64,000 nt of DNA from Notospermus geniculatus. Taxonomy: Eukaryota; Nemertea; Pilidiophora; Heteronemertea; Lineidae. Position 1 is the stretch's first letter, and each line of letters begins with the position of its first letter. The notes under the pieces were generated by a model. That model saw only the letters and a list, made by a program, of their open reading frames with translations. It made no database searches and was not told the origin of the DNA. The DNA lies in the NCBI GenBank assembly GCA_002633025.1, contig NMRB01001074.1, positions 163,921 through 227,920 of the forward strand, read 5' to 3'. Shown here piece after piece: positions 53,430 through 64,000 of the stretch. The translations under genes were made by a program, and so were the position numbers.

Positions 53430-56400
53430 ATGGCGGCGTCAGATAGAGGCATTGGAAACCTCTGCAAAGTTGCTCTCCTGCTGATGTTAATCGTGGCTGG
53501 TTTGTATAAAACATTCAACAGTTTATAGTGTATAAGATAGTTTAAAGAGAGATGTCGTTTAAGCCATTCATTTATTGAGCGATCACGCAAATTCAACAGC
53601 TAAAATTAAGTAGGTCATCCCTACTTCTATATGTAGGCGGCCTAGGCTGATGTACACGCGTGTATGTATACACACTGTATGCACTGAGAGCACTGCTGCA
53701 CTGCACTGTTGTGTCATCAACTGGTGTGACTCACTCTTTGGTTGGGCGGTGAATGTTGGCCTCCTAATCATTTTGTTTTTTCATTGATGGCCCAGTGTTT
53801 TTGGATATACAGTGATGATGTTTGATGAATGCTAAATAGCCTCTGCTCTGACTTTATTTTTAATTAAATTAGGCCTATGCCCTAGCTACCTAGCCTAGGC
53901 CTAGCATCATGAAATGTGTGGGAACGATGAGCGAGGTTGTGGACTAACAAGGTGACGACGCAGCGTACATGGCGTAGGCCTATTCATAACTTCAGTATAA
54001 CTTCAATGTCAGTTCGGCAAACGTCAAAATTTGTTTACAGGAACAGTTGCTCTCAACGGAAACTCTTCGATGCCCCATACAGCATCCCTGAACTAAGGAA
54101 CACTCTCGGGGCCGAGCGCTTATGATCGGGGCTTCCATATTTGGATGGTAGAGGGCAGCACACATCAATGGATAGCCACAGCCAAGGAAACGTACAAGCA
54201 TTTTCGACTTCTGCTATTACAGGGTTCCCGCGGCTCTTGAAAACCATTGAAAACCATTGAAAATCTTTGAATTTTAAAAGAGTGTTTTCCATGTCTGGAA
54301 AGTCATGGAATTATGTGATTTGCTTATAAAGTCTGTGAAAACCATGGAATTTTGACTTTTGTGTAAAAAAAATTTGATTGCCCTTATTTCTGCGCTTAGC
54401 TAAAAAACGTCCCCGACTGCCGGCCTCAGGTGTCCGCCTGACGGCAGCGTGCTTCACGTGCCTCATGCATCAACTAAACATTCTTGTGGGCACAGCGTCG
54501 CCACCACAACAACGGGATGATGCTATGTTTGACCAAAACATGTCTTGGAATTTTAAAATTTTTGCCATGGAAAGTCATTGAAACATCATGGAATTTTACT
54601 CAGGAAAAGGTGCAGGAACCCTGTATTAAAATGGGGCATTATGTGTAAGTGATGTACTGATAAATGTATAAGATGTTGTTAAATGCAATAAACACCAAAA
54701 ATACGGCAATTTGTGCTGTGTTTTACGACAGGATGATCATTTCATTATATTCCCGCCATTTTTAGCACCGATGACGTGATGTTGAGGGGGCATCTCAGAA
54801 GTTTACTCCTGACCAAATTTGTATTACGGTTTCAGCTTTCTGCCACCGGAAGTGTCACTATATACGGCCACAATTGCCTCTGACGGCAGCGCTGCCAAAT
54901 TTTGACGTTTGCTGAACTGATGTGCCTTGCCATCTTAGTCTACCTAATATTTTCCTTCTTTATTTGAATTTATTCTTTACACTGCACGAATGTACATTGT
55001 TTATTGTACCCTCTTTAAACCTCTGTAAATCAAATTTTTACACGGTTTACAATAAACAGAATTTGAATTTGAATTCAAACAAACTCTGCCGCTGCGGGGA
55101 GCCTTTTGTGAAGTAGGGCGAAGGATTTGATTGGTTTATGATCATGGAAGAAGAAGAGAGATCACCGAATCATTGACTTTTATCCTGTCTTTCTTCAGAT
55201 GTCTCATCAGCAGACTTGCCAGGCCATTTTTTAGGAGGGTGGTACTCCTATGAGACGGGTAAAGGTGTCATTACACAGATCAAGGAACAGGCACTTACCA
55301 ACGATGACTTCAATGGCGAGCTGCGGCTTTGGGAGAAAATTCCCAGGACTCATCAAACCAACTTTGATGTCTATGCCTTGTTCTACTATGCAAAGTAAGT
55401 ATGAAGTGTTTGGTAGTTTTTCAGTTCTGCAGTGTTAGAGTTATATACAGTTCAGGGGACTTTCCCAAACCGTATGGTATCTCATTAACTGGTACTGAAA
55501 GGATACATTTGTTGCATCACAATCTTACTATACACTGTGTCTACTCAACTCATAACTTTTCCTTTCTTTTCCAGGGGATCCTGTACCAGGTGTTATGAAA
55601 TGAAATACAGGACACCAAATGTATTACAGATGAGGACATGTAAGTTCATCTCATCATTATTCATAATTCAAAATCTCATTCTAATGCCCTGTATGTTCAC
55701 ACCAAGTCTGAAGACCTTTCATTGTGTCTGTGAACTGTGTTTCTTCACTGTCATCTTTTCAGCTTCCTGTCTTCCTGGGGCTGCTACCATTAAAACAACA
55801 TGCAAGTCTGTGTTGGACACCAAAGGTGCAGAGTATGTGACATATTTCAGTAAGTAACATTTTAATACATCAATACCATAATTATTTGTGATGTATAAGT
55901 ACATACATTCTGGTAAAGCGGTTGTCATATTTTTCAGGACGAAACTTGGTAAAAGTCAATTGTAAGACAACATTTGAAGGAGTTTATCACTTCACATACA
56001 AAGAGGCTGGAGGTGGGGTCTGTGACACCCCAAAAAGTTTGATCAAAGCCTGCCAGGAACCTGGTTCACCATATGTTGACAATGAAGTCTTTAATTTGCG
56101 CTTTGGGGTTTGCCCCTCTATTGAGTCATCAGTCTCAAAAGGTAAGATCATGTTACAGTTCTGTTTTCCAAGTTCAGTTGTTTCAGTGCAACCAGAATAT
56201 GGCGTTGACAATGCATGGTCTTCGCTCTTGAGGCAGCCGTGGTAGATATGAGGTTGAGAATCGGCAAAGACAAAAACACTTTCTCAGAAAACCAAAAATC
56301 CAGCTTTGGTTGATGTACACATATACTTGTATCATTCACTTTTCTGACGTCTGACTATCTTTCTGTCTAGCGATCCGTTTTCAATGTCTTGGTAGTTGGA

Positions 56401-59400
56401 CAAAACCAAATGGTGACATTTTCTCAGCCGTTGCTGACAATGGTGCTCCTAGTGACGAGACCAAGTACAAGTGTTTGGTGAGCTATTTTCTTTATCAACT
56501 TTAGTATTGTTTGCTTGCGTTGACAGTTTTTACACCACAGCCCCAATTGGCATGCAGGCGCTGATACATCTACTGTTTTCTGTTGCTTGTTATTGAAGAC
56601 AGTGTTAGGGTGTCAATCATGTAGTTAGGAAGATTGACTCAGCTTTTGACTCGTCGTTCTGCTACATACATGTATGATTGCTTTCCACTGACTTGTGGGT
56701 AATTTTCATTTTTCGTCGTCTTTCAGATGACAAATGAAGATCAGCAGCGTACCGATATGAAGAAACGTTATGTCATGTCAATCAAGCCAGACTGTTCTCA
56801 ACTGAAGGGTGTTGGTACAGGGCCAATTCAATTGGAACTGACTCCAGGTGAGGCAGTGTAAAACATGTAATATTATAGTGTGAACTAGGCTGGTGGTCAG
56901 TCAACACCACGATTTCATTCTAGTGAACTGTGAGTCTGTGATCGAACTAATCCATAGAATGAACTTCAAAGCCAAGCACGTACATTTGAACAAAGTTGAG
57001 AAAACGTATTAAAATTATTCCTTCATCATTCAGAATTGACTGTGGAACAGTATACAGAGATCATCCCATCCTGTAACTTCCCCATGGATTATGTGGGGAA
57101 CTGGTTTACGACAGGAGAGTACGACAGTGAAGTCCTCATCAACAATACTCACATTTACTTCAAAACCAAACTTGATCAGTATCATTTCCGTGAGACGTAC
57201 TTTACTTGTCAGCAGAACAGGGAGACGAGATACCTGATGGCAGCTGTCACACGAGGCAAATGGTAAGCTGCTAATCCAGGAGTTTAGCTCATTCACTCTC
57301 AATGTCAGTTTGTTGCTGTTGAAGGTTGTACTGGTCATTTGAGCTTCTCTCAATATGACTTAAATTGGATCCACTCCAAAAAGGTGTGTCATACATGTAC
57401 ATCTGTCAGTGTTTCTGCTGCATGATTCTAGCCTGCCACAGCATGTGGCACTGTCAGTAGATGCCGGCTGTGTTCACGTACATGTATGACCTTCTCAAGG
57501 TCACCTCTGTCTCACATGTCTGATGTGTTGATTCTGTTTTCAGTGAGGTGGATTACATCTGTTTTGACTTCATGCCAAGGCAACATAACATCATACGATA
57601 CAGGATGGGTAAGTGAACGTCATCATCAAGTCGTCTGTTTCCTCGGCTTTAAAGGACCAGATTCAAGGACACAAAATATCATTCCTTCTCATCTCTTGCA
57701 GCTAAACCCTACCGTCTTACAAAAGCTGAGAGAGACAGTGACAAATACAAGGCGAGGAAATTCCTCGAGGCATGCAGTTGGTCCTCTTTCAATTTCAACC
57801 GAGAGGAATGGAAGTATAACACCCTTATCTGTGAGTAGTCTTCCTCAACTTGATGTGCTGGTGAGAAACCGGCGGAACTACTCCGTGACGTGGCGCTGAC
57901 GAACAACTCAGTTAAAACTCAAGCCAACGTTATTTGCCATTTAATTCTCAAACTATACCCTACTTCTAACCCTATATATACCTCAAGTAGTCCACTGAAT
58001 TTTTAATTTTACATGTTCATCATCAAGTAGGACTGACTCAATGTTTCTGAATATTTTCAAACGGGAATACGATGAATTTCATCGATAAAATTGACTATTT
58101 TAGCGTAAATAACAGACCGAAGAGCAACGTCATTGATTTTGAATGACGCATTTCATATAACGTCACGAACAATGCACAACGTCAGTGACATTTTGAACGT
58201 CGCAGCGCATGCGTTCTTGTGAAAAAACTGAGTTGTTGCCCAGCACCTCCTTTTGACACGCCGGTTCCCCATTGTAAACCAACGCCTTCGAGAAAGGCAT
58301 GCGGGATATTGATGAAGAGCCAGCTAAATCCTCCACTCGAATCTTCAGTTAGAAAACAGACGGCGTGTTGTGAGAACAATAGGCGACTCCAAATTTCTTT
58401 TCCAGTGGATCCTCCAAATCCTGTTCCGTGTCCGATTGCCGGGATGTATGCCTTCAAACAGATTGGTCTGGAGAGTGAGAAGTATAAGGATCGTATTCGC
58501 GGTATCACCGCCCGCCCGTGGATGCAGGTTGAATGCCGCCGTTATGAGCAACAGTTCAAGGTGTGTCGCCAGGATACCAAGAAGGTTCTGATCGATGCTA
58601 GACGGTGTGTGACGTTGGACATGATAGCACGACCCATTGGAGAATATGGTAAAATCTGTTTTTTCACCTTTCAAACTCGTATGATACGAATCCTTCTGTT
58701 GTTGTTCATTGCCAGGAAAGCCAGAATGCATTCCCATTTATTCTTAATCTTTCTAAACGTTTTGTATTCTGCCTTTTTCCAGATCGTTGGGATCACGAAC
58801 TTCTGTGTGTTGGTTACTGGATGGAAGATTCCAAATCATACCTGATTACCTACGATGAAGAGGATCCCAACTCAAGATTCAGGTGTTGGGTAAGTTCTTA
58901 ATGATAACCTACCGCAGAGTGCATGGTACAGTTCTCTAAGTTGAATGTAATGCGGTATATCTTCCTTGAAGATCTGTGTTATGAATTCAGAATGAATATA
59001 CATAACTCAGTTAATTTGTACGTTTAGGTCTATCAGCGTCTCGACTGGAAGAACATCCTGATGTCGAAAGCATCACGATCAGCCTGCCACGTCAAGCAGA
59101 CAGCGACGAGTTACGAGTCGTCCGAGGGTGCTAGTTTGGCTCTAGAGTTGTATGAGTGGGAAAAACAATGTAAGTGTTCCATACCTGTCTCCACGATATC
59201 CAACATACAGCACAAAAAACGACACACGAAATGATAGTACTGGTACAAGTAAAGTCGTCTCCGAATTTTGCAAATTTTTGACCCCAAACGGGGTCTTCCT
59301 CAGGCACTTTTACTAGATTAGGGATCCACAGGGATCTCTACTGGAAAGTGGCTGAGGTTTCTCCACGATACACGTCGCGTTGGGATGTTGGCATTTAGAG

Positions 59401-59580
59401 TGATCAAGTTTACTCCATGTTTTCTCTTTTCCAGTTGACGAGTGCCCACAGTGGTTCGCCGATGGACTGAAAGATGAGAGCAACCGTCCAGATGTACTCT
59501 ACCAAGCCGGTGCCTCAGCCAACCGTGCCAGCATCATCACAGCTGTATTAATTGTCCTTCTTACTCTATTTTTCCACTAG
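53430..59580 (+). CDS. Secreted, probably GPI-anchored Cys-rich protein (DUF7042-DUF7045-like)
   Basis: Fourteen exons: 53430-53499, 55199-55394, 55575-55639, 55763-55849, 55938-56141, 56371-56477, 56727-56847, 57034-57262, 57544-57608, 57702-57830, 58406-58648, 58783-58889, 59028-59169, 59435-59580. All phases match and the sum is 636 codons plus TAG. Exon 1 codes a signal peptide (MAASDRGIGNLCK, then ALLLMLIVAG), so mature protein starts near DVSSADLPGHF. Two related units are visible, LPGHFLGGWYSYETGKGVI and CNFPMDYVGNWFTTGEYDSE, each followed by CxxC-type segments (GSCTRCYEMKYRTP; RETYFTCQQNRETRY). The C-terminus has a small-residue stretch (GASANRAS) and then a hydrophobic end (ITAVLIVLLTLFFH) with no basic tail, typical of a GPI signal. 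The pattern resembles uncharacterised invertebrate proteins of the DUF7042-DUF7045 group; that assignment is from memory. Function unknown. Confidence 0.87.
54221..54628. mobile_element. MITE-like element with GGGTTCC ends
   Basis: Begins ACAGGGTTCCCGCGGC and ends GGTGCAGGAACCCTGT. The interior repeats TTGAAAACCATTG and CATGGAATT, a composition common in non-autonomous elements of marine invertebrates. In the first intron of the GPI-anchored protein gene. Confidence 0.65.
59218..59310. mobile_element. Fragment related to the 41.8-kb foldback
   Basis: Contains GACACACGAAATGATAG, GCAAATTTTTGACCCCAAAC and CTTCCTCAGGCACTTTTA, matching parts of the 41.8-kb element or its complement. In the last intron of the GPI-anchored protein gene. 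Confidence 0.4.
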
Positions 59581-61580
59581 AAATCCTAGGAAATGGCAAC
59601 TTTACACATCCATTCCCTCTTGTTACCTTCTGATGTACTGTGTGATCATTTTGAGTACTTATCTTACAGGAGTTTCAGCTATTGGCTTTTAAATGTTCTT
59701 GGTAACTCTTCCAAAGTTTTGACAGTTTGAGAAAACTTGTGATTTGTTGTTGGGATAAGTACACTTTCCATCCATAGAAAATCCATCCAGAACAGTTTTG
59801 ATTTAGACGTTAGGACTTTGCCGCCGGCTGACACCTTTGAATGTTTTCATTTGAGTTTATTTGGTCTTGTGGAGAGTCCGTCGTAAATTTGACATTCCAA
59901 TATCACATGACCCAGGTGTTGATGTGGTCTCCGTCTGCTACAGACATGTCGTTCCCCATTTATGGAACACCCTGTATCTTATCAAATAATCACATGTATA
60001 TAAACCTAGGCGTGTAAATAATTGGTATCTTTTTAACATATGGTTAATCGGCCACCTTCATATACATGTGTATCATCATATATTGACTCTAGTAGCTTTT
60101 ACATTGTGTACCGGGTACATTCCAGGATAATCAAGGGTGAATCCCAAAGCATCTGATCTTTAGTAGGCCACCTAAGAAGGAAATCGTCCATTGTCACTTA
60201 TCTGGAAGATCTTGGTCACATTATATTTTTGACTGAGGAGGTTAGCAGTGTTAGACTGTGACCCGTCCCTTCCTGCCACATGACGTACCAAGCAATTCCC
60301 TGCAAGCGTGGAAGTCTGGTTGTGCGAGACTATAGCAGTATTGTATGGTAAAGTTAAAGCCAATTGTGTTGCTTCATTTTGGCAGATTTTTGCAAGCACT
60401 TCTTGAAATAATGATACTCCTACTGGTATAAAGATGACTAGGCCTATGTCCTATTGAAATCACTCTCATGACACGCCATTTCACAGCTGAATCTCCCAGA
60501 CTTCAGCCCGATGTTGATCATGCACCTTGCTTGGGATCACCCTGATATGATCACTAATAGCGTCCATGCTTTGAACTTATTGCTGTATATAAATATGTAA
60601 TTAAATATGTTTTATACCTGCCATTTTCGTATATTCACAATATGCCACCAATGTCAACATATCATCTGTATATTTTGTGATGTACATTGTAGGTGAAATG
60701 AACTTAGAATTTTTATATGAAATGTACTTTTAATCCGTATATAAAGCACATACATGTGGGGGGGAATCGTGTGTTGAGTCGTTTTTGCGTGAAGTAGAGT
60801 TAATTGCTTGTCTGCTGTAACCAGTTCCATAGATATTTCACATCCTCCCATAGCAAGGCTTTGGTCTTGCTCCTTGTGTGAGTGATGGAGAGAGGAGCAA
60901 GGTAAAAACCCCTGCTGTGGGAGGATACATATTTCAATGCTTTGTCGCGTTTTTTGACCACCTGGTATCATTCTCAAGTGAGCATTGTTTTTTCAGCGTT
61001 TCATATACTTCTCAAGTACATTCCTATTTGTTCTTCAAACCAATTCCTTCTCATTCATTTAAGATGAAACAAATTATAATATCCCATATGTTCTCTCTGA
61101 TTTTCAGCTTCTTTTTCTTATTGTATGATTTTAGTGATAAACTTGATTCAGCTGCCAAAGTATCAGGTCATATGACCAGACTTTCTTGGTATTGTCCAAG
61201 ACACGTACATGTAGATCACAGAAAGATGTCCAAATTGCTACACATTCCATGTTATTCTTTGTGATGCATTTAACACTGATAGTTGTTTTATCAATTACGG
61301 GATGGATTTGATCTCCTATGAATGGGTTGCTCACGAAATGATTGAAGTTAAATCGTTGGAGGTCACTTGGGGGGGGGGGGGGGTTAAACGTCAAAACGTC
61401 CTTGATACATCAGATTGATCATGTCGATGTGAACAGTGTTTCCTCCAGAACTCAACATTTACCCTCAGTAAATACTTCACAGTTCAACCCGTGGGGAGGT
61501 CACTGTATGTATCTATCATAAGAAAGTATTGTATTATGTAGATTGGGAGATGATTTAATAAACAAGATATTATGTGAAAT
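59581..61580 (+). other. Probable 3'UTR of the GPI-anchored protein gene
   Basis: No coding exon recognised. AATAAA at 61557-61562 is a possible end signal; ATTAAA near 60600 is an earlier option. A run of 14 G at 61370-61383 breaks the sequence. Confidence 0.4.
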
Positions 61581-61689
61581 GGACATTATGTTGAATTCAA
61601 AGACCATCTAAGGATTGTACGAGCATTATCTAACCATATACACCAGCACATGTTCCAACATCAAAAGGAACCTTCGTTCCTTGCAGTTG

Positions 61690-61862
61690 AATAGGAGCAG
61701 TCAGCCGCACATATTGCCAAAAGATGGCAGCAAAGTTCTAGCGGACCAATACACAGGAAAATCCATGTGATTGGTGCTCGATCAGGAATGAATGGGTCCG
61801 CTATATGCATTGAATTGGGCCGTAGTGACACCTATTGGTCAACTCACTGATACCTCCTATAC
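61690..61862. mobile_element. MITE-like element, family C, copy 2
   Basis: Same phrases as copy 1 over the full length (CAGTCAGCCGCACATATTGC, GAATGGGTCCGCTATATGC), so the two copies are clearly related despite many substitutions. Same orientation as copy 1. Confidence 0.78.
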
Positions 61863-62574
61863 AACCCAATAATCCCAGTGGAGAAGTTAATAAGACAGAA
61901 GTAAAGTTGTATGAAATCAGGATTGTCCTTTATTCAATCAAGCACTATTCCTGACACATTCCAAAAATAATGTCAACACCTCCGTCATTCAAAAGGATTT
62001 ATTGCACTCGCTCATCTAATTGGCTTGAACTCGTACTAATTCAGGTGACGTGGACTGAGAGAGAGATCGCCATGTGGGAGGGATGCAGCTCTTGACATTA
62101 AACCAACCTCTCTCACTGTTTGAACCCACTGTTGGACTGACCTCCTTACTCTGAAGGTCAAGGCCATTCAAATGAAACATTTGATGTGGTTTGCAGTGAG
62201 AAGTGCATTGCCCAGTGTCCTAGAATATTTGCTATACCAATATGCTACAGACCTCATTGAATAATGGAATACTTGTCCATTTTGAGGTCATAGCCCGTCC
62301 ACCTGACTGCAGGATTTTACCACCATCCCTTCAAGCAGATGAAAATCTCTTCTCAGTCTATATGGATGGTATTCCCTGAGATTAGCCTGCTTAAGCACAT
62401 CAAACTCGAACACAATTCTAACCTAAACAACTGACAATATCGCTACACAAGAAACAGACCACACTAGCATCAAGTTGTACACTTCATCAGTTGTGTACCG
62501 ACTCCCTGGGGCGTCAATTATTTAAGTGACTGGAGCGAGAACTCTGACAGTGCTGGTTTTCTCCATAGGCTCTT

Positions 62575-62646
62575 GTTCCTCCATCCGAATATCGTAGTGT
62601 TCCTCCATCCGAATATCGTAGTGTTCCTCCATCCGAATATCATAGT
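62575..62646. repeat. 24-bp tandem repeat, three copies
   Basis: Unit GTTCCTCCATCCGAATATCG (then TAGT), with one change in the third copy. Confidence 0.85.
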
Positions 62647-63780
62647 GTCCAATATCGTCCAAGAGCAAAATGCCATACTCCGCGTTAGGCTCTCGGTTAC
62701 ATCATAATCAGATAATTGAAGCTCGCTTGACAAACACAACATTAAAGCACCTAGTTTGTCAAGGATGTAATCAGTGTAGATTCATTGTTCTGGTTGTCAA
62801 TCTTCGTTGAGCAAAGCTGCTGAGTCAGCAATAAAAAAATAAGGTACACGCTTAAAGTTAAATAGTTTTATGAGTTCTTGTCCTCATCTTATTGAGCAAT
62901 AAGAGGTGCGAATGTTAAGGTGCAAATCAAGTAAGGGTCTCACTCCCAAAACAAATGTTACCTCTTTCACCTTAAGAGACTGTTGAGGGGGTAAGACCCT
63001 GTGATTACACAAATTTCATCAGAATCTTCAACTAAAGGCATAGAAATGAATGATATATCAATAATTGTATCAATTATAGAATCCGTTTGTAACACCTCAG
63101 CCAGGAGGACATCAAATTCTTAATCTACATTGTATTTGTTTATGAATATTTGTTTTATGAATACCAATGGAAGTGAGGTAAGGAGAGGAGATATACATCT
63201 TATTATGGCACAAATCACAGAATGTCTGCTACGGACTTAATGATGCAAGATGATTGTTAGTTAGCGGCACCTTAAGATCACCTGCAGACCTATAGACCCT
63301 CCCAGCACAAATGATTAAAGTTCAATGCCTAACAGGACACACTTTCCCCCACAGAATTGAAGTTCATATAATAACCAACAGTTCGGGGAAGGCCAGACCC
63401 TCTCTGATAAGTATCATATCCCCTTTAATGGAAGTTATTCAAAGCCCCCTGGTGGTAACACAATCAATTATTGTGGGGATATTCCCAGAGGTGGCCCCTT
63501 GCTGCATCCCTGGCCGTCCTAACGATGCCCTCTAACTGCAGACCACAAGAATGAAAAGATGAATCGCGTCCGAAAGCCTCCTCAATAAATTACTAATTTA
63601 CAAATAAACAAATGTACAATAGTTAAGACTAACATTCTACATGTACTTCTAAACTAAAACAATGAACTGTAGGCTTTCAGAAGTATAAAATAGTAATAGA
63701 TATCTTGTTTAAAATCTCTTCGGTATACTGTCATCATAACAGGGAAGTTCTCTTTCTAGTGGTTGGAACAACACTAGTTA

Positions 63781-63832
63781 CGCCCTCTATCATCTCGGGT
63801 TGCCAGCGCCCTCTATCATCTCGGGTTGCCAG
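63781..63832. repeat. 26-bp direct repeat, two identical copies
   Basis: CGCCCTCTATCATCTCGGGT (then TGCCAG) twice in a row. Confidence 0.85.
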
Positions 63833-64000
63833 CGGTCATGACTTCAGCTCCACAAGAAAGCTGCTAAGAGTGCTGCTATCTGACGGTGGAATGTGTCTCA
63901 GAACACATTCGTGGACGATGTGCTCATTTAGTCTGCAACGAGTTGCATAGTTGGAGTAGAAAGTAGTTATATATTCAGCGGAACAGACCCGCCTCTGCAC

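Larger units (their letters stand above)
61863..64000. other. Intergenic or 3'UTR sequence, no coding exon recognised
   Basis: Just inside the left part (around 61930) the minus strand has AATAAA followed by normal sequence, so it could be the 3' end of a minus-strand gene lying beyond the right edge. Contains two small tandem repeats at 62575 and 63781. Open frames here are short and unconserved in appearance. Confidence 0.4.

Noticed and set aside
53500-53529. A 32-residue protein ending at the TAG near 53526
   Set aside because: The frame is the signal-peptide exon read through its donor (G before GTTTGT). Splicing to 55199 gives a phase-consistent 636-residue protein.
62518-62742. Minus-strand open frame with FGWRNTTI repeats
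   Set aside because: Produced by the 24-bp tandem repeat; no splice or conservation signs.

Overview
The window is nuclear DNA from an animal. It has long introns with GT/AG borders, tRNA-derived SINE-like copies, many short foldback (MITE-like) elements, and metazoan protein families. It looks like a non-vertebrate, probably a marine invertebrate, but no phylum can be fixed from the sequence. Two runs of N (4221-4475 and 23269-23457) and a single N at 45826 mark assembly joins.

Minus strand, from about 43.9 kb to beyond the left edge: one giant RP1/RP1L1-like gene. The ATG is at 37252, behind a large 5'UTR intron. Two doublecortin (DCX) domains are followed by PLAT1, PLAT2, two probable beta-trefoil domains, a basic proline-rich linker, PLAT3 and PLAT4. 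I rebuilt twenty phase-consistent exons encoding about 1,166 residues. After small acidic exons comes one open exon of about 15.7 kb (17727-2033). It encodes about 5,230 residues and is made mostly of Ser/Thr-Pro repeats with units of 9, 17 and 15 residues. Five more small exons then run to the left edge, so the gene end is not in the window. RP1L1 and RP1 in vertebrates also have two DCX domains and a giant repeat-bearing exon.

Plus strand, 44.25-48.80 kb: a C8orf74-like gene, head to head with the RP1L1-like gene across a promoter of about 0.3 kb. In human, RP1L1 and C8orf74 are also neighbours, so this looks like an old conserved gene pair. Its first coding exons appear twice (44533-45825 and 45827-47510) around the single N, which looks like an unmerged allele rather than a real duplication.

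Minus strand, 49.3-53.04 kb: EIF3I, the WD40 subunit of translation initiation factor eIF3, complete apart from an uncertain one-codon first exon. Plus strand, 53.43-59.58 kb: a complete 14-exon gene for a secreted, probably GPI-anchored, cysteine-rich protein of 636 residues, resembling the invertebrate DUF7042-DUF7045 proteins. It starts divergently from EIF3I.

From 59.6 to 64.0 kb I see 3'UTR, repeats and no recognisable coding exon. Introns hold at least three repeated families of foldback elements, a 46-bp tandem array at 40.1-40.5 kb and a cluster of palindromes at 52.3-52.8 kb.
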